NCBI GenBank assembly: GCA_902702965.1
Contig: CACRXP010000001.1
Location: 5,368,881 to 5,432,880 of the forward strand
Direction of reading: 5' to 3'
From: Spirometra erinaceieuropaei
Lineage: Eukaryota > Platyhelminthes > Cestoda > Diphyllobothriidea > Diphyllobothriidae
Length of the DNA stretch: 64,000 nt
Shown here: positions 58,204 through 64,000 of the stretch, piece after piece
Position numbering within the stretch: the first letter of the stretch is position 1
Layout: the number at the start of each line of letters is the position of its first letter
Program-made: the position numbers and the translations under genes
The notes under the pieces: generated by a model
Told to the model about the DNA's origin: nothing
Database searches by the model: none
What the model saw: the letters and a program-made list of their open reading frames with translations, nothing else

Positions 58204-58948
58204 CGGATGGAAGCGAATATGCGAATTCCAGGTTCTTGTTGTAAACACTCTGGCACCCTCTGCCATATATAAAGAACGTGTCCGAAGCGATGGAACGTAT
58301 CGTTGGAGAGCTCGGCTTGGGTATCGCTCACCGTCCGACGGCGACCATGCGCAACAAAATCAAGCGAGTGAAGGACCGACTAGACGCATGAGAACAATCG
58401 GGTGTCATTTATCAGATCCCATGTCGGGACTGCCCTCGCAACTACGCAGGACAGCCCGGACGACGACTTAGCTAACGAATAACGGAGCATAAACGGGCGG
58501 TCCGGAGAGGCGACCCGTTGTCTCAGGTCGCCACGCACACCCTGGAGGAAGGCCACGAATTCAACTTCGCGAGCACGCGAATAGTAGCGCGGGCCGGCAA
58601 TAAGACAGGACGAGAACTGTTGGAGGCCTGGGTGTCTTGACACCAACTCTACCAACAGAGACGTTGACATACCCTCCTGCTATCACGCGCTCCGTTCCCG
58701 CGGTCAAGAGGCGCGACCCAATTTCCAGCCAATGGTGCACGCAGTCAAGCCGCCGTGAGACGGCGTGGGACTCAGCTTATCGCGAATACCACCCTCTGCA
58801 CTCATATCCCCCCCTTTTCATGGATTGTCTACAAAAACTGTTCATTTGATGCCGCATTCTCACAGTCTCTGACGATGGCCTCCTGTACGAGACCGAAAGC
58901 TCGGACTAGCACATCTACTATTCCAGACATCGTTTGGTCATCTCCTTT
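58204..58948 (+). mobile_element. 5'-truncated Penelope-like element with GIY-YIG domain and 14-bp TSD
   Basis: ACAAATTCAGATAA at 58,190-58,203 is repeated at 58,949-58,962. The + strand frame contains VSEAMERIVGELGLGIAHRP, TMRNKIKRVKDRLDA, then the GIY-YIG nuclease GVIYQIPCRDCPRNYAG, RITEHKRAVRRGDPLSQ, HTLEEGHEFNF and GRELLEAWVS. In-frame stops show decay. The 3' tail carries the hammerhead at 58,864. The RT is absent by truncation. Confidence 0.85.
58864..58907 (+). ncRNA. Hammerhead ribozyme candidate in PLE 3' tail
   Basis: Helix I AGUCU (58,864-58,868)/GGACU (58,903-58,907). Core CUGACGA fits CUGANGA exactly. An extra U precedes helix II GGCCUC/GAGACC (one C-A mismatch) with a six-base loop. 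GAAA at 58,895-58,898 is followed by GCUC; AGCU is self-complementary. Predicted cleavage is after C58902. This is the candidate with the most intact core in the window. Confidence 0.75.
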
Positions 58949-59659
58949 ACAAATTCAGATAAATCTTATGGAAAACATACACATGACTAGTTTCTCTTAT
59001 TCGGCAGCAATTTACGTCTTTTTAAATTTTGTACCTGGAGAAAGCATATCTTTCGGTTGCAAAGTTTCTAATTATGGGATTCTTAGAGACCACGAAATGC
59101 CTAATCGCACAGCATTCATCAACACACTTCTTAATGTCGCTTAAAAAATGAATAAGATAGTATACATTTACTACAAAATTTGTGTGCCCCATAAGTCATC
59201 TTCATAACAGCATATCGAAATTTGATTTTCCTTCCACGAAAAGTAGGCGGCTTGTAGTTCGGAAATCACGAATGCAAAGGTAACGGCCGGTCAGGTTCAG
59301 AATCATTTTGGAATTGGGGAGGTTTTTAAATCAAAAGACACTCTTTTTCCAAGTATAAAATTTAAAGAAGACGTAATCGGCCGTAAAATAAGTGAGCAAA
59401 GGAATATTGTTGTACGCGTTTTCTATAAAATACGTCCGAATTTATATGAGTGTCAAAAATCAATAGGAAAAACTCATACCACCTGAGTTGTCACTGTTTG
59501 CAGAATGTAATTAGGGCTGCCGGCCGATAAACGCCGCATTTCAAAGCCGGCATCCTCACGTGGTTGGAATATCTTGACGTTATGCGATATAATAATTATT
59601 GTCACTGTAAACGCATTTCAGAATATCGTTTTACATCTCATGAGATAGCATTCCAACTG

Positions 59660-60427
59660 CATCCCAGTTCCCCTGACATTCACACTAGTCGATAAATGTA
59701 ATATGCCAGTGTCATGCGCTCCCAACCTGGATTCACCAACCCTCCAAATAGCGTAAATTAGTCATAAAAATAAGCTGTAATCTGCGTTCCACATCTTCTC
59801 GCTTATCTTTTATATTTTTCGGCCAATCTTCTGTCGTCTTTACCGAAGATTACAAGTTCTGAACTTTTCAGGAGTTCGGTTCAGCACAGGTTCTGAAGAG
59901 CATGACAAGCTCACACGAATTACATCAAGGGTATTTTAGCAAACCCGTCTTCGAGCACTAATCCTGTCAGAAAATTGGCTGAGAACTAAGAAACGATTAA
60001 CAGTCGTGAGTAGGCCACATTTCTGGGTTCGCGGCCTATGCCTGCCTGATGGACAGCTCCTTGTCAAGAGCACACCTGTAGGTGGAAGTCCTGGCGTACT
60101 GAAAGCCAGGCTGTTACGGCTCCATCTCACCTGCTCTGTGGCACTCTCACGCATGTGAGGATCGTGTGTGTATCTGTACTTTATGGGTAATGCCTCTCAG
60201 ACGACAACCGCTTGATTATCCTGCTATGATAGCTGACGGGCCCGGCTAGATGCAGGGCCGCATGTACCCTTCTAGGTCTCGGGGTCTGTAAACATTTGCT
60301 GTGTCAGAATCAGCAAACCATGGCCCCCGCAGCCTGGAAGACGCCGGCAGTTCTCTGACACCCGGTTCCCTGCCGGTAGATGCGCTCGCGCTCCCGCATG
60401 GTATACAGGTCGTGGGCATTGCTACCC
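59660..60427. other. Intergenic, nothing recognised
   Basis: No gene or repeat identified. Confidence 0.4.
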
Positions 60428-60722
60428 AGTCATCCACCATGTGGTTGTTGTTGCTGGTTAAAATCCTGGTTAATTGTTGTGTGGACCAGGAGGTGTGGAG
60501 TGGAGCGCCACAGTGCGAGCTCGACCGTGCCTGCCACCTGCGACCTCCCCCGCCTCCGGTCTTCTTGACTATATTTTGACACCGAGTCTAGGTGGAGAGG
60601 AGATAGTGAGGTAGATACAGCGCAAGTCCACATTCACAATACACCAAATTACGCGCAAGTCACCGTGTCAGCTTCACCTCACTGTGGACATCTTCGGATG
60701 CGACAGTTGAACTGTCAGTGGA
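60428..60722 (-). repeat. Dispersed repeat family R, copy 4
   Basis: Reverse-complement match to copy 3 in its GGCGCTCCACTCCACACCTC, CTCGGTGTCAAAATA and GTGACTTGCGCGTAATT-type blocks. Confidence 0.65.
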
Positions 60723-60898
60723 AGCCCAGGAGCGCGAGACGTCTGTGCACCTGCATAGATAAAATCGATCGCCCTGGACGCGTGGCGCAGCATCGATTGA
60801 AGCACTTGCACGTATAGTAGATGTCGCGCGAAGTGTTAACGAAATTCTAAAATGCATTTTCGACCCGAAAAAAAATCAGTCAGGTGGAGTTGGGTTAG

Positions 60899-61306
60899 AT
60901 CGCAGTTGGTAGCCAGGAAAGGGGAAGCGGATGGCGACCTTAACCCTAATCCTAACCTTAGCCCTAACCCTAACCTCAACGTTAACCGTTAACACTAACG
61001 GCAACCCTGACCCTAACCGAAATCGTAAACGTAACCGTAGCCCTAAGACCTAGCCGTAACTGAAAAACCTAACCGTAATACTGAAACCTATTCGTATGCT
61101 CAAACTATAACCGTAACCCAAAAACCTGAGCCTAAAGGCTTAACCCTAACCCGGAAATCGGAAATCCTTAACCGGAACCCTAATCCTAACCTCAAGCGTA
61201 AGACAGAAGCCAAATGGGTCAGATGTGATTATGGAGCCCGACAAAATAATCCCAGTAAACAAACCCCCCGCCACCTGTAATACGGGACCTGGCTACCAAC
61301 TGCGAT
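60899..61306. repeat. Degenerate telomere-like array (CCCTAA strand) inside a 19-bp inverted repeat
   Basis: From about 60,940 to 61,200 the + strand is a decayed CCTAAC/CCCTAA series. It is flanked by a perfect 19-bp inverted repeat: ATCGCAGTTGGTAGCCAGG at 60,899-60,917 and its reverse complement at 61,288-61,306. The flanks differ from those of the array at 1,560. Confidence 0.8.
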
Positions 61307-61309
61307 ATA

Positions 61310-63030
61310 GCCTGGAGTTTTAATACTAATTATCGTGCAGCACAATCCCAATCCCGCAGGAAGCAGTCCGTCGGCGGATTCAACGAAGACTGCAAATAGG
61401 CAGTTTAGGACGACCAGCGGTGCAGAATTTGTGACTCTCACCAATTGCAGGGTTGTGCAGTCTGGCTGATCAACAGCGTAGATCCAATGTTTTGTAGGTC
61501 ACCCATCATCTCACCGCGGTCGGCGCACAGTACGATTGTTGCCCCTCCCTCTACTTCAGCTGTACGTGACCCCGGCATCCGATGAATGGGAACTTGAAAT
61601 CGCTCTTGTTGCTACCGTAACCCGTATGTAGTTAGTTTTTTTGGAGATATCAGGCATTTGCATCTGTGTCGTGAACTAGGTCTGGCGCTGTCCGTGTGGA
61701 CAGCTGGCTGATGACGTGATTGACTGGAATTTATCTGGGATTAAGTAATGTTACTCCTGACTGGGATTACTTAGTCATCCCTGACGGCCCCCAAATTTGA
61801 CTAGGGGCTTTATCTTTGTCAGTAAGAAGAGGCCCCGTATAAACCTGGGTCACTTAGTAGATTGCATGGCTTCCTCTATGATTGTTTGCTTGGGGTGTCC
61901 GGGGGATGGGATAAGACAAGCGACCTACGGGTGTGGAGACCCTAATAGGGGACATCATAATTTTCCGTTGGCCACTTAGGTTTGTAGACAGTATGATTAT
62001 TTAGCAAATTCAAGATGCTTGCCTGATGACCTAGGACCACGGAGGCCCGAATACTACTTTCGATGCGGACTAAACGTATAACCGAGTTACGATGACAGTT
62101 GTAAACCAAGTTTTATCTGATGGGATAGAGTGGTTGAAAGATCACCCAATGGCGACATTCGTAAAGCTGATCTAATTCCAGGAAAAATACGTATCTCCAC
62201 TTTGCCTGGGATCTTCGGCCTAGACTCCACCCAGACACCCGGATCATTTACAACCTAGATTTCTATATACTAATCATAAATCGCCACCTCGTTTGTCCGA
62301 TAAGACAGACGCACAGATGATAACAACGACATAGCGCAGGAAGTCGACAGATACTTTGTTTGTAAAAAGGAAGTATTCAATCGAGTAGTCTGAGTGCAGC
62401 TTCGTGATTGCACACACACAAGTGCGCAAATGTGGTGGGGGACGGGGAGCGGGGGGGGGATAATAGATGTACATCAGTACAAGGGGAGGGAGTGTGTCTG
62501 CACAATCACTGCTGCCATAGTAAAAATCATCGAAGACTTCAGCGGCGCCAACAAGTTTAGGCGGTTGAGGGGGAGGGGGGTAGGTAATTTTGCCTAGGCA
62601 AGTATGGGGTGGGGGGTAATGCCAATAATAGGGGCAACATGGGAGAGGGGAAAGCGAAAGACATAAGCAAATATTGCACACGGGCAGAAATTTCGAGTGG
62701 AACCTCAATTCTTCCCTTCCGGTGGCCCATGGAAACCTTAATGCAGGAGCCTGGCTATGGTTCTTACACACAGTGAGTTGGCTTCTTTGATTATTAGTGC
62801 CAATTGCTGGCACCTTCCGCGCGGCAACAATTCACATGCTCTTGGAGAAAGAAGATCTGCACTAACATCCGAACTCAGAGATGTGTTTTTGCCCGCCTTG
62901 GGCCACAGTGTTCGGACGATTCTTCTGTAGAAAATCTTTATTGCTTAAAAATAAGGACTATCTCTCTCTATATCTGTCTGTCTCGTCTTACAGGCACATT
63001 GGTGGTTGAGGTCTGTCCTCAACAACCGGT
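61310..63030. other. Intergenic, G-rich patches only
   Basis: G runs at about 62,430-62,460 and 62,565-62,620 look low-complexity. The 179-codon - strand ORF there (62,274-62,813) follows this composition and is not supported as a gene. Confidence 0.4.
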
Positions 63031-63033
63031 GGA

Positions 63034-63374
63034 CTAACTGTGCGGAGGCGGTGACAGATGTGGGCCACGACCCTGCGATTTGGGCGGAACAGGAGGTAGC
63101 CAGTCCTCCTGACTGAAGGCCAGCACGTGGTGGCAGACTCGTGGGGGCAGTGGTGGCACACTGGCGTCCACTGACGCAGCCAAAGTAGGTGAAGTGCCCT
63201 GAGGCTGGCGCCCAATGGAAGCGGGAAGTGGCGGTGGCGGTGGTGGTGGTGGCTGAAGGCGTTCTCTATTGGTTCGCGGAGGCAGCTCTGGGGAGCGGTC
63301 ACTCAATACGGCCAATGGGGGCACCAGGTCCACTTCGTGGCAAGTAGCCGGTAGGTGTTGGAGTCCGCCAAGGC
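63034..63374 (-). CDS. Possible exon of a proline-rich, SH3-ligand-like protein
   Basis: On the - strand a strong acceptor (CTCTTGCTCCTCTCATCCTCAG) ends at 63,375 and opens a frame with two PxLPPR-type motifs (SPELPPRTNRE, VPPLPPR), an 8-proline run and a C-terminus SPPPHS before a TAG at 63,034-63,036. PxxPxR motifs bind SH3 domains in adaptor proteins. The exon may be terminal or spliced near 63,070. The proline run lies over a (GGT)n microsatellite, so part could be chance. The gene would extend beyond the window. Confidence 0.4.
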
Positions 63375-63399
63375 CTGAGGATGAGAGGAGCAAGAGTAG

Positions 63400-64000
63400 G
63401 GATTACATCTAACAGTGGAGTTGTTTTTTAGTTTAGGTCAATAATTGCTGCCTTGGAATTTCAAATCCCATTGAGGAATACTAGCGGGAATCACGACCAT
63501 AAAGAAGTACTGTGAAATAAGTGGTCGTGAATTCTTAGATCGTAAGATAGTCATCCTAAAGTGTTCGAAGGGAACTGTCTGCGTCGATTTAAAGATGCAT
63601 TGAGAGATAAAAAAGGACAACAAGACATTTTCACGTTCCGAATGCACGGAATCGACCATCATTTTTAATAATGATGTCATTGCAGTTGGCATCGGCTAAC
63701 CTATGCGTTAAACCCAATGAGACACCAACCTTGGCTCTTCCATAAACCTTCAGATTAAATAAATATTGTTTCGACAAGCTTTTTAAAACTGTTCGGAGGA
63801 TAACGCAGTCCTAAGTTATCGATACGAGTAAGAAGAGCTTGGGTAAAGCACCGTACATGCTCCCCCTTCGATATGCGATAACACATAAACTCCACCATTT
63901 TCTACCCCTCACATGCACAAAATTAAGTCGCCTCCAAAGGGTCTACTTTTAAGGAGAGCGTAACGCAAATTTAGAGTTGCGCGAGAATCTTGAAGACGTC
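63400..64000. other. Window end, nothing recognised
   Basis: AT-rich, presumably intronic to the - strand exon above if that gene is real. Confidence 0.35.

Larger units (their letters stand above)
57964..59659. mobile_element. Foldback DNA transposon, copy 4, interrupted by a PLE
   Basis: The left end CGGTAGATGTGCCATC...CAGTAAATG and right end CATCTCATGAGATAGC...CAACTG are inverted and match the family. Internal blocks such as GACTGCTTAAGTAG and AAATTTAAAGAAGACG are conserved. A 745-bp PLE insertion (58,204-58,948) splits the left arm. Confidence 0.75.

Noticed and set aside
62274..62813. 179-codon open frame on the - strand
   Set aside because: It follows C-rich low-complexity sequence (runs of CCCCC opposite G tracts), has no recognisable domain and no splice context.

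Overview
This is eukaryotic DNA with two long spliced genes in a sea of decayed transposons. Nothing bacterial was seen. Long repeat-filled introns, phase-consistent GT-AG splicing, some very short introns, and RTE-like and CR1-like LINEs plus Penelope-like elements with hammerhead ribozymes fit an invertebrate with an expanded genome. A flatworm, perhaps a tapeworm, is my best guess. That is inference, not proof.

Layout: (1) 1-8.1 kb, + strand: the 3' half of an ankyrin-repeat gene (exons 1-161, 1010-1207, 3101-3298, 7795-7926, poly(A) signal 8107). (2) 8.1-30 kb: mostly repeats. These include RTE-like and CR1-like LINE remnants on both strands, a 680-bp composite with a 164-bp inverted repeat, and a 3.9-kb antisense LINE. 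(3) 30,068-52,264, + strand: most of a KDM7/PHF8-type JmjC histone demethylase in 14 exons. Reading phase is consistent at every junction and the model ends in a TGA, giving about 633 residues. The PHD finger expected upstream was not found. Its introns hold foldback transposons, PLE and LINE fragments and a cluster of tRNA-like and hammerhead-like sequences. (4) 52.3-63 kb: more repeats, including a LINE with a 5' inversion, a PLE fragment nested in a foldback element with a 14-bp target-site duplication, and a telomere-like array inside inverted repeats. (5) 63.0-63.4 kb, - strand: a possible exon of a proline-rich protein.

The most notable signal is a set of hammerhead ribozyme candidates of two designs. 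One sits in PLE tails (6,032-6,088; 58,864-58,907; mutated copies at 5,533-5,589 and in a head-to-head palindrome at 51,063-51,191). The other is associated with tRNA-like sequences (39,764-39,806; 51,367; 51,914; 53,384). Helices I and II can be paired by eye, and the four bases after GAA form a short palindrome (ACGU or AGCU), as expected for ribozymes with a minimal helix III. Other structures are two degenerate TTAGGG-like arrays, each bracketed by its own inverted repeat, and a foldback DNA transposon family with TA target sites.
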